From Brevibacillus fulvus (GTDB lineage Bacteria > Bacillota > Bacilli > Brevibacillales > Brevibacillaceae), in NCBI RefSeq assembly GCF_016908525.1, contig NZ_JAFBEB010000010.1, positions 1 through 64,000 on the forward strand: 64,000 nt of DNA, in the 5' to 3' direction. The notes below the pieces were generated by a model, which was not told where the DNA came from, ran no database searches, and saw only the letters and a list, made by a program, of their open reading frames with translations. How positions within the stretch are numbered: position 1 is the stretch's first letter; the number at the start of each line of letters is the position of its first letter. Made by a program: the position numbers and the translations under genes. Below, one piece after another: positions 50,855-58,709 of the stretch.

Positions 50855-51223
50855 ATGAACCTGGCAGAAGTAAAAGCCTGGCGGGACGCTGCGGTAGCCG
50901 ATGGCTGGGATATAGAGCCGATTTACGAAACCGAAAGCGTAGAAACGGCCGCCAGGCTGGGAAAAGAGGGCTTTACCGCCGTGGTTTACGCTCGCAACAG
51001 GGCCAACCGATACGACCAGAGTGTATGTGTTTGGGGGCCAGACCGCCTGTCTGTAAAAGTACCTACGGTTTACGACTGGGACTACATTAAGTCCGGCCTG
51101 GAACACTGCGAGAAATGTCCCACGATAGGCCCTACTGTAGGGCTGGCATTTGCAAATCGAGTATGCCCTGCTTGTCGTGCAAAATACGAGGCCCAGTATG
51201 CAGGTAGTGGGTGGGCCTACTAG
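50855..51223 (+). CDS. Hypothetical protein with C-terminal zinc-binding cysteines
   Basis: A 122-residue protein: alpha/beta N-terminal part (DGWDIEPIYETESVETAARLGKEGFTAVVYARN), then CEKC and CPACRAKYE, four Cys for a zinc knuckle. Stop overlaps the next start (TAGTG). Function unknown. Confidence 0.68.
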   Translation: MNLAEVKAWRDAAVADGWDIEPIYETESVETAARLGKEGFTAVVYARNRANRYDQSVCVWGPDRLSVKVPTVYDWDYIKSGLEHCEKCPTIGPTVGLAFANRVCPACRAKYEAQYAGSGWAY

Positions 51224-51768
51224 TGGACAAGAAGCAGATGGCCCTACGGAATAAAAACAAGGAAGCGCAGCATCGTGGGGACGACTTCCAGGCTGAAATG
51301 CGCCGCAGCTGGCGGCTGCTGCCGAACCTATGGCGTATACGCCTAAAGGACGGGGGCGGCAACAGCGTGGCAGCTGACGAACTGGTGATAGCCGAAGGCG
51401 TCAATATCCTGGCTGAACACAAGCGCACGAAAAAGAGTAGTTTCCAACTGGATTTTCTGCGGCCTAACCAAATACAGGGCCTGGTAGATTTTGACCAGGT
51501 TATCAAGCGGAACGTGGGCCTGGTATTCGTAAGCTTTTACGACACAAACAAAGACCTGGACGAGTGCTACGCAATACGCCTGGTATACGCCCTGGAATAC
51601 ATGAAGAAAAAAGGGCGGGTATCTATCAGCCTAGACGAACTGCGAGAATTGCAGTTACCAGGTAGGCAGGCATGGAATGGGAAATGGGCCGTAGCCGTAC
51701 CCCGCCTGGAAGCCGCAGAAAGAACATTCGATTTAAGGGGGGTACTGGATTGCTTCAAGTGTTTGTAA
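51223..51768 (+). CDS. recU: RecU-like Holliday-junction resolvase/PD-(D/E)xK nuclease
   Basis: A 181-residue protein resembling RecU: RGDDFQAEMRRSWR near the N terminus, then RIRLKDGGG, AADELVIAEGVNILAEHKRTKKSSFQLDFLRPNQIQGL (the ExK centre EHK), and GLVFVSF. Such enzymes resolve recombination junctions of phage concatemers. GTG 51223 overlapping the previous stop is the likely start; ATG 51238 is possible. RecU families usually have an N-terminal arm, here short. Confidence 0.78.
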   Translation: MDKKQMALRNKNKEAQHRGDDFQAEMRRSWRLLPNLWRIRLKDGGGNSVAADELVIAEGVNILAEHKRTKKSSFQLDFLRPNQIQGLVDFDQVIKRNVGLVFVSFYDTNKDLDECYAIRLVYALEYMKKKGRVSISLDELRELQLPGRQAWNGKWAVAVPRLEAAERTFDLRGVLDCFKCL

Positions 51769-53438
51769 CCCACAACATTCGCATACGGGGGGCGTCAACC
51801 CCGTTACGAGCTGCGGTAACAAAGGCCCTGACCTTTGACAACCCAGCCGTGGTAGAAAAGATTAAGCGCCGGCAGCCAGTGTACGGCCTGCCCCGTAAAC
51901 TGGAACTATACGTACTGGACAGGGGCGACATTGTAACGCCCAGGGGCTTCCTGCCCGAATTGAGCGGCATACTAAGGGGCCTGGGAATCGACCCGAAAAA
52001 GGTAACAGTCACTAGGCAGACAGAAGTAGCGCCGGTAGACTTTGGGCCGTGGAACGCAAAGTACCAGTTGAAAGACGACCAGCTGCCAGCCGTAGCAGCT
52101 GCGGTAGAAGCCGGCAGCGGTGTACTGGTAGCACCGGCGGGCAGCGGTAAAACGGTAATGGGAATGCGCTACATTTACGAAATGAAGCAGCCGGCCCTTT
52201 GGCTGACTCATACTGTGGACTTGCTTAACCAAAGCGTAGAAAAGGCCTACGAAACGCTACAAGGCGTGGGCCGTGTCGGAATCCTGGGGGACGGAAAACA
52301 GGAATGGGGCAGCGGTAAGCTGATTGTAGCAACCGTTCAGACCTTGCAGCGAAATGAAAGACTGATAGAAACGCTTAACCCGTTGATAGGTACGGTAGTG
52401 ATAGACGAAGCGCACCACTTCCCAGCGCCAGCGTTCATTGATGTAGCGGGACGCTTTGCAGCAGTGAACATGCTGGGGGTAACGGCCACGCCTGACCGTA
52501 AGGACAAAATGGATATGTACCTTTACAAAGGCGTAGGGGCGAAGGTGTACGAAATCAAGCGGGACGGGCTTTACGAAACGGGCCGCCTGGTGAAGCCAGA
52601 AGTAAGGTTTATCTATACCGACTTTTCACAGGACACGGCCAGCGACAGGAACGAAAACGACAACGTAGACGCCGGTGGCGAAGATATGGACTACACGGGC
52701 CTTATCAAAGACCTAATAGCCGATGAAAAGAGGGCCAAGCTGGTAGCTGAAAGTATCCTGGACAACGCCGCAGGGAATCACAGCATAGTCATTACCGAAT
52801 CGGTACGCTACTGCTACGTGCTGCGTGACTTGGTAGAAAAGCTTGCCAAGGAACGGTACGGCGTAGTGCCACGAATGGCCGTGGTACATGGGGGCATATC
52901 GCAATACACCTGGCGGGCTGCTGGTACGGAATCCAATGCAAAGCACCTGGTAAGGGAAGCCCTGGCAGAAGAATACCGGTATAACAACCGCCTAAGCCGT
53001 TGGGAAGTACGAGTAGCCCAGTATACGGATGAAGAAATGGCTGGCTGGCAAGTAACCAGCGCACAGAGGGCCGAAATCATGGCCCAGGCAAAGGCGAAAC
53101 AGATTGACATTCTTTTTGCAACGCAGCTGGCCCGTGAAGGCCTGGACATGCCCCACCTAACCGTAGGCCATATGGCCATGCCAAAACGTGGGGACGCAAG
53201 CGACAGTAAGAACGGGGCAGCCGTTGAACAGGAGATAGGCCGAATCATGCGGCCCGACCCAAACAACCCGAACAAAAAAGCCGTATGGTTTGACTATGTG
53301 GACTACAACGTAGGCGTATTCCAGTCGCAGTACCAAAGCCGCCGCAGCGTCTACAAGCGCCTGGGAATCACGCTGCCACGTAAACCCAAAACCGAAAAGC
53401 AAATGATTGAGGATTTTCTAGGCAGTATGCCGTGGTAA
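51750..53438 (+). CDS. SF2 DNA helicase (DEAH, UvsW/T5 D10-like)
   Basis: A 562-residue superfamily 2 helicase. Motif I APAGSGKTVMG, Ia LTHTVDLL, II VVIDEAHHFP, III GVTATPDRKD, V TQLAREGLDMP, VI EQEIGRIMRPD. N-terminal ~110 residues bind DNA by position. Likely drives branch migration or replication restart with RecU and SbcCD. Start is probably TTG 51750 behind AAGGGGGGTAC; an ATG at 51672 would overlap far into recU with unrelated residues. Confidence 0.88.
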   Translation: MLQVFVTHNIRIRGASTPLRAAVTKALTFDNPAVVEKIKRRQPVYGLPRKLELYVLDRGDIVTPRGFLPELSGILRGLGIDPKKVTVTRQTEVAPVDFGPWNAKYQLKDDQLPAVAAAVEAGSGVLVAPAGSGKTVMGMRYIYEMKQPALWLTHTVDLLNQSVEKAYETLQGVGRVGILGDGKQEWGSGKLIVATVQTLQRNERLIETLNPLIGTVVIDEAHHFPAPAFIDVAGRFAAVNMLGVTATPDRKDKMDMYLYKGVGAKVYEIKRDGLYETGRLVKPEVRFIYTDFSQDTASDRNENDNVDAGGEDMDYTGLIKDLIADEKRAKLVAESILDNAAGNHSIVITESVRYCYVLRDLVEKLAKERYGVVPRMAVVHGGISQYTWRAAGTESNAKHLVREALAEEYRYNNRLSRWEVRVAQYTDEEMAGWQVTSAQRAEIMAQAKAKQIDILFATQLAREGLDMPHLTVGHMAMPKRGDASDSKNGAAVEQEIGRIMRPDPNNPNKKAVWFDYVDYNVGVFQSQYQSRRSVYKRLGITLPRKPKTEKQMIEDFLGSMPW

Positions 53439-53451
53439 AAGCAGGCCCGTA

Positions 53452-53470
53452 TTGTTGCGTTTCGCCACAA
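53452..53470. promoter_or_regulatory. Palindrome, operator family member 4
   Basis: TTGTTGCG, TTT, CGCCACAA: 8-bp arms with one mismatch (T:C), after the helicase gene and before the 53498 gene. Confidence 0.72.
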
Positions 53471-53497
53471 TTACACCGATTTTGAGGGGGTGAAAGC

Positions 53498-53860
53498 ATG
53501 AGTAGCAGCCGTAAGCAGCGCCGCCATGAAAAGCGGCTTGCGGAACGCCAGGCGAGAAAGACCCACCTTACGCCGCAACAAGCGCAGCAAGTGTCCCAGG
53601 AAGCATACAACACCGGCTGGACTGATGGGGCGCATTACGCAAATATGCGAATTTGCATGGAACTACAGGACACGGTAACGAAGGCTATGCAACAGGTTAA
53701 GGGGATTGGGGCCAAGCGCATAGAGGAAGTACACAAAAACATACTAGCCCTGCTGGAAGAAAGGATGAAGGAAATTGAAAGTGAGCGTATTGGACAAGGG
53801 CTACGTGAGCCTGGCAGAAACGAACCTGGGGACAATCGGAATCAGCCCCATAATGGGTAG
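53498..53860 (+). CDS. Hypothetical basic helical protein
   Basis: A 120-residue protein, basic N terminus (SSSRKQRRHEKRLAERQARK) and helical middle, polar Asn/Pro tail. Follows an operator palindrome. It overlaps thyX by 86 bases in another frame, so its tail or the thyX start may be tuned. Function unknown. Confidence 0.65.
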   Translation: MSSSRKQRRHEKRLAERQARKTHLTPQQAQQVSQEAYNTGWTDGAHYANMRICMELQDTVTKAMQQVKGIGAKRIEEVHKNILALLEERMKEIESERIGQGLREPGRNEPGDNRNQPHNG

Positions 53861-54626
53861 CGACCTTAGCCCCGTAAATGCAGCCAGGGCGTCCTTTATG
53901 AAAGCCAGCCAGCAACTGAATGAAGCGGACATAAGGCTGCTGGACTTCCTGGCCAGGGAAGCGCACACCAGCCCGTACAGACACGCTACCGTAACTATCG
54001 AAGTCAAAGCGCCCTTTATGATTGCCCGTCAATGGTTTAAATATCGGGTGGGCTGGGAACACGGCCCTGATACGGCAGAACTGGTAGGCGTAGCTGTACC
54101 AAAGGAAATAGCCCCAACAGTATTTGACTTCCTAAAGGCAGCCGTTCAATGGCTTCCATTAGGGGCCGACCAGTTTAGGGAATTTCCGATCACAGCCAGA
54201 AACGAAGCAAGCCGCCGTTACGTGACGCTTGAACCCGAATGGTACGTACCTGGGCCGACAGAGTGGCGCAGCGCACCCGAAAACATGAAGCAGGGCAGCG
54301 GTGAACCGTTACCCGCAGATAAAGGCCACGCACTCACCCACATGCTGAAAGTCAATATACAGGACGGTATGCTGGCGTATAACGCAGCTATGGCCCAGGG
54401 TTTAGCCCCCGAAATGGCAAGGGGATTCCTACCAAGTATGTACTTCATGTATACCGTATGGCGCTGGACAGCCAGCCTGCAAGGTGTCGCCTTCTTCATA
54501 TCTGAACGAACGAAGCATGACGCCCAGGATGAAATTACCCAGTACGCCTACGCGGTGTGGGACTTGATACGCCCATACTTCAAACACAGCCTGGATAAAT
54601 TGCTAGGCGAGAACACCCGTGGGTAA
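53775..54626 (+). CDS. thyX: Flavin-dependent thymidylate synthase (ThyX), divergent
   Basis: A 283-residue ThyX-type protein, likely making dTMP (or a related base) from dUMP with FAD and folate. Core signs: YRHATVTIEVKAPFMIARQWFKYR and ARNEASRRY, and C-terminal LPSMYFMYTVWRWTASLQGVAFFISERTKHDAQDEI. The canonical RHRxxSxNExSxRY motif is split: KYR (89-91) replaces RHR and about 47 residues separate it from NEASRRY (143-149). The start is TTG 53775 with AAGGA before it. Active-site change and insertion mean that substrate or activity may differ. Confidence 0.85.
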   Translation: MKVSVLDKGYVSLAETNLGTIGISPIMGSDLSPVNAARASFMKASQQLNEADIRLLDFLAREAHTSPYRHATVTIEVKAPFMIARQWFKYRVGWEHGPDTAELVGVAVPKEIAPTVFDFLKAAVQWLPLGADQFREFPITARNEASRRYVTLEPEWYVPGPTEWRSAPENMKQGSGEPLPADKGHALTHMLKVNIQDGMLAYNAAMAQGLAPEMARGFLPSMYFMYTVWRWTASLQGVAFFISERTKHDAQDEITQYAYAVWDLIRPYFKHSLDKLLGENTRG

Positions 54627-54627
54627 C

Positions 54628-54650
54628 GAAGGCGGCCCTAATCGCCTTCA
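54628..54650 (+). terminator. Hairpin after thyX, weak terminator
   Basis: GAAGGCG and CGCCTTC around GCCCTAAT with no T-run. May be a processing hairpin. Confidence 0.4.
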
Positions 54651-54690
54651 TCAAATAAATCACTCCTAAAAACGAGAGGGGAAACACGGA

Positions 54691-55419
54691 ATGACAACGG
54701 AAAACAAAGACCTGGTAGTACAAGGAAATACAGCAGTAGTGGCTTCAAACGCCGGCGCTAACTACATCACGATGGTACTGAATGACTTGAAACAAAGCTT
54801 CCAGGAAGCCAATGACGGGCTGGATATGGACTTTGTACGTGTCGGGGACTGGCTGGTACTGGACAAGAAAGGGCGCTTCATTGAGAAGGACGACCCGAAC
54901 GTATGCTACGGTGATTCGATTGACGTAGTAATTGGTCAGGGTGAAAAGCGCTACAGCTTGTGGGGCCTGGAAGGTAGCCCAGAAGAAGGTATGCTGATTG
55001 TTGCGGAAAAGGAACTGGCTGACGCCGAAGCTGCCCTAGCTGACTGGCTGGCCCAAAACCCGCAAGCTGCTGAACGCTACAGCCTGCAAGACATTGAACT
55101 GCGCTACATGGCCTACGTAGTGCCGGTGGAAACATTGGGCAAAGACGACTTCCCGAAGGTTTACCTTATGTCTTTCAGCCCTACCGCAACGATTGAGTAC
55201 GGACGCTGGGCTATGGGGATTTTCCAGGGTAAAGGAAAAGCTGCTGGAATCCCTGCCCGTACCGGTATTAACAAAATCGTTACCCGCCTTTCCACGGAAG
55301 ATAAAAAGAGCCGCAGCAACGCTTCCCAAAGCTGGCTTGGCCTTACCTTCCTGGCCGTGGGCATGTTCAATCCAGCTGATTTTGGAATCACGACCGACGA
55401 AGCACCAGCACAAGAATAA
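54691..55419 (+). CDS. Hypothetical replication-region protein
   Basis: A 242-residue protein before the primase-helicase; two alpha/beta portions around an Ala-rich helix (EKELADAEAALADWLAQNP). Ends with an acidic tail (ITTDEAPAQE), as single-strand DNA-binding proteins do. An SSB-like role would suit the position, but I cannot confirm a fold. Ribosome site AGAGGGGAAAC. Confidence 0.65.
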   Translation: MTTENKDLVVQGNTAVVASNAGANYITMVLNDLKQSFQEANDGLDMDFVRVGDWLVLDKKGRFIEKDDPNVCYGDSIDVVIGQGEKRYSLWGLEGSPEEGMLIVAEKELADAEAALADWLAQNPQAAERYSLQDIELRYMAYVVPVETLGKDDFPKVYLMSFSPTATIEYGRWAMGIFQGKGKAAGIPARTGINKIVTRLSTEDKKSRSNASQSWLGLTFLAVGMFNPADFGITTDEAPAQE

Positions 55420-55433
55420 GACTACTTTTAACG

Positions 55434-55463
55434 GGGGCCGGCTTATGGGCCGGCCTTTGTTTT
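55434..55463 (+). terminator. Intrinsic terminator
   Basis: GGCCGGC pairs with GCCGGCC, loop TTATGG, then TTTGTTTT. Confidence 0.82.
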
Positions 55464-55488
55464 ATCTGATAGAGGGGGCAGGCTTAAC

Positions 55489-58400
55489 ATGGCACGAAGC
55501 AGCAAGCCAGAATACAAATACGTGGAAGCCTGGTTTACAGACGTTCATGGAAAAAGTAGTCCGTGGCAGCGGATTGAAGCCACAGACGTACCACGCTGGC
55601 AGCAGGAAGAAGCTTTTAACTTCAACTGCTTTGCCACTGTCCAGCGTTTTGCAAGCCAGGACAGGGTAGACGGGGAAGATTACATAGCACCGTTATACTT
55701 TGACCTTGACCACGCACAAAACCCAGCGATAAGCCAGGCAGACGCTATCAAGCTGGTAGACTTCTTCACCGAAGAACTGGACGTACAGCCTACAGACGTA
55801 TGGGTGTACTTTAGTGGCAGCAAAGGCTTCCATATCCTTATCAATTCGCAAGCGCTGGGGATTACGCCCCGTAATGACTTGCACAAGATTTTCAAGCATA
55901 TTGCAGGCTACCTGGTACACCGGCTGCAACTGACAGCGCTTGACCTGGTAGTATACACAAGCCGGCGTATGCTGCGGCTGCCTAATTCGGTACACCAAAA
56001 AACCAAGCTGCACAAGATCGAACTAAGCATAGAAGAACTGAAAACCCTAAGCCTGGACGAAATCAGGGAAATGGCCCAGCAGCCACGCAGGGAATTGCCG
56101 TTTACGTCCCAGGAACGAAAAGACGCAGTAGGCCTACGGGTACAGGCGAACAACTTGTACGAAAACAAGCTAAAGGAATACCAGCAAGCAGCTGCTACGG
56201 CGTCTGCCCGTTACGAGAAGGAAGAATACACCTTCAAGAAGGGCCAGCCGCCTGTATGCGTACAAGACATTTATAACAACGGATGGAAGAAGGAAGGCGA
56301 CAGAAACCAGGCCACGGTGCAGCTGGCTTGCTACTATAAGGACGCTGGCCACAGCAAGGAAGAAACCACAACCGCCCTGGAAGCCTGGGTACGTAAGCAC
56401 ACCAGCGCAGAAAATCAGTACGAAGTAGAAAAGCGGGTAGCGAACACCCGCAGCGTAATAGACGCCGTATTCAGCCCTGACAATGAATACAAATTCGGCT
56501 GCGCCTTCATTCGCTCGCTGCATGGGGAAAAGACCCCAGGACAAAAAGAATATGATCGGGTGGCCTGCTCCGGTGCGCTTTGCCCTTGCGTGAAGCAGAA
56601 AAACGTAGCGCAAGAGGATGTACAAACGCTGCACCTTTCGCAGACGGGAAACGCTGAACTGGCTAACACCATGGTACGTACAAACGTAATGGTAGCAGGT
56701 ATGCGAGCTACGCCATACATCGTACCATCCAAAATCGAGTACCACTGCTGGGGACGGAAGGGCTGCAAAAAATACTGGTGTCCCTTATTCGATATTCCAA
56801 CGGGTACGGCGTATAAAGACCTGGGCGTAAATGATAGGGAACTCATTCAGATGGCCGGCAGCGGGGACGACAACATCAAGGGAATCCTGCGGGAATTGTC
56901 GGGAATCCCAAACTGCACCAAGTACAATACCGAAGTGGTGGAGCAGACAAACATTGTTGAAATGCTTGTTATCCCGATGGCCGAAAACGGGCAGGAAATC
57001 ACCGAAGAATCCGTAAACGAAGGCAAGTACGTGCTGCGTAAAGTATACGCCGTGGGAAGTCTGCCTATCAGCGAGAACAAATACTACCAAATCACCGGCT
57101 ATGTATTCGCCCACCCGAAGACCCAGGAAGCTACCATACTGGTACAGGACGCCAAGCCGTTGCAAGACGTGGTAGAAAGCTTCAAGCTGACGGATGCAGT
57201 GAGGGAACAGCTGGCAGTTTTCCAGCCAGCAGATTACAGCGCCGCAGCCATTGAAGAAAAGCTAGCCGCCCTATGCGCTGACCTGACCTACAATGTAACC
57301 CATATCGTGGAACGGGACGAGGCCCTTCTCGGCGTACTGCTCACCTACCACAGCATTTTGCGCTTTAATGTCCCCTGGAACACCCAGCCGGTACGTGGCT
57401 GGCTCGAATTTAAGATAGTGGGCGACACGGGGACAGGTAAAAGCGAAATGATCGACAAGCTAATGAAATTCACAGGCCTGGGGACGCGGGTAAACGCTGA
57501 AAGTACCAGCCGTACAGGGTTGACCTATAAAATGGAGCAGACCGGTTCAAGCGGGGCCTGGTACATCGTGTGGGGGGCCTGGCCACTATCAGACAAAGAG
57601 CTTATATGGATTGACGAAGATACCGGAATTCAGAAGGACGAATACGGGGAAATGACCCTCGCCCGTTCGGACGGGAAGCTGGAAGTAAAAAAGGCAGTAA
57701 CCGCAGAAACGCCTTGCCGTGTGCGGGCCGTTATGTCGGGGAATCCCCCAGGCGGTAAACGATTGGCCAACTATGGCCAGGGCGTGGAAGTGCTAAAGGA
57801 CATTTTCAACAATGAGGATATACGCCGGTTTGATTTTGCAGCCTTTCTGCGTTCGTCTGACGTTGACCCCGAACAGTACAACCAAAAGCTGGGCCACTTT
57901 CCTAGCTTTATCAACGCCGAAGCGCTGAAAAATTCTATATTGTTTGCCTGGTCACGCAAGCCCGAACATGTGATTTTTACGGACGATACCATAGAAAAAA
58001 TCCTGGAAGTGGCCACGGAACTTTCCAAGATTTACGGGAACGCCACAGACGTACCGCTGGTGTCACCGTCTGACCAACGTAACAAGGTGGCCCGCCTTGC
58101 GGTGGCCCTGGCAGCCCTTACGCACAGCGTGGACGAATCGGGCGAACGTATCCAGGTATGGCCTGGGCATGTGGAGTTTATCGGTGCCTATTTGAAGGAA
58201 TTGTATAACGCCCCAGGCTGCGGCTTGAACTACTACGCCCGCCTTGCCATTCGGGAAGAAGAAATGACCGAAGAACTGTACGACAAAATCACGGCGAACC
58301 TAAAGGGCATGGATTGGCTGAAAAATGACAGCAAATTCTTTGACTTCATCAAGCTTTTTGCCCAGCAGAAGTACCTACGCCTGGGTGATATGGAAGCAAT

Positions 58401-58566
58401 GCTAGCCGTGGACAAAGAAGAAATAAAGGAACTCATTAAGCGCCTTACCAAAATGCGAATGATACAAATGACAAGCGGCGGCTACCGCAAGACGCCACGG
58501 TTTAACGCCTATGTAGGTAAGTGCTTTGAACTGGGCCTATTCGATAATATCAACGAAGATTTTTAG
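55489..58566 (+). CDS. Primase-helicase: AEP-type primase fused to AAA+ helicase
   Basis: A 1025-residue replication protein. The N-terminal archaeo-eukaryotic-type primase domain has APLYFDLDHA (DxD catalytic acids, ~66-68) and YFSGSKGFHI (~103-112) followed by LDLVVYTSRRMLRLPNSVHQKT. A zinc-like Cys cluster and a linker come next (~350-440: CSGALCPCVKQ and CWGRKGCKKYWC). The C-terminal AAA+ domain has Walker A VGDTGTGKSE (~644) and Walker B ELIWIDEDTG, with the sensor MSGNPPGGKR and EDIRRFDFAAFLRSS; the last two resemble MCM-type helicases. Ends with a winged-helix-like region. Expected at the phage replication fork with the family A polymerase. Confidence 0.85.
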   Translation: MARSSKPEYKYVEAWFTDVHGKSSPWQRIEATDVPRWQQEEAFNFNCFATVQRFASQDRVDGEDYIAPLYFDLDHAQNPAISQADAIKLVDFFTEELDVQPTDVWVYFSGSKGFHILINSQALGITPRNDLHKIFKHIAGYLVHRLQLTALDLVVYTSRRMLRLPNSVHQKTKLHKIELSIEELKTLSLDEIREMAQQPRRELPFTSQERKDAVGLRVQANNLYENKLKEYQQAAATASARYEKEEYTFKKGQPPVCVQDIYNNGWKKEGDRNQATVQLACYYKDAGHSKEETTTALEAWVRKHTSAENQYEVEKRVANTRSVIDAVFSPDNEYKFGCAFIRSLHGEKTPGQKEYDRVACSGALCPCVKQKNVAQEDVQTLHLSQTGNAELANTMVRTNVMVAGMRATPYIVPSKIEYHCWGRKGCKKYWCPLFDIPTGTAYKDLGVNDRELIQMAGSGDDNIKGILRELSGIPNCTKYNTEVVEQTNIVEMLVIPMAENGQEITEESVNEGKYVLRKVYAVGSLPISENKYYQITGYVFAHPKTQEATILVQDAKPLQDVVESFKLTDAVREQLAVFQPADYSAAAIEEKLAALCADLTYNVTHIVERDEALLGVLLTYHSILRFNVPWNTQPVRGWLEFKIVGDTGTGKSEMIDKLMKFTGLGTRVNAESTSRTGLTYKMEQTGSSGAWYIVWGAWPLSDKELIWIDEDTGIQKDEYGEMTLARSDGKLEVKKAVTAETPCRVRAVMSGNPPGGKRLANYGQGVEVLKDIFNNEDIRRFDFAAFLRSSDVDPEQYNQKLGHFPSFINAEALKNSILFAWSRKPEHVIFTDDTIEKILEVATELSKIYGNATDVPLVSPSDQRNKVARLAVALAALTHSVDESGERIQVWPGHVEFIGAYLKELYNAPGCGLNYYARLAIREEEMTEELYDKITANLKGMDWLKNDSKFFDFIKLFAQQKYLRLGDMEAMLAVDKEEIKELIKRLTKMRMIQMTSGGYRKTPRFNAYVGKCFELGLFDNINEDF

Positions 58567-58579
58567 GAGGGCTGGGGAA

Positions 58580-58696
58580 ATGACATGCAAGAAATGCGGT
58601 TGTAAAAACTTTATAGGGCTTTACAGGGTGACAGAAACGAAAAGCGTAGTAGCTTGCACCGATTGTATGACGCCCCATTTTGTAGAAAAAGAGTGA
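58580..58696 (+). CDS. Small zinc-binding protein
   Basis: A 38-residue protein, ribosome site GGAGGGCTGGGG, start ATG 58580. CKKCGCKNF and CTDC form a four-Cys zinc site. Fits in the tight gap between primase-helicase and polymerase genes. Confidence 0.62.
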   Translation: MTCKKCGCKNFIGLYRVTETKSVVACTDCMTPHFVEKE

Positions 58697-58709
58697 AGGG
58701 GGTAGGGAA

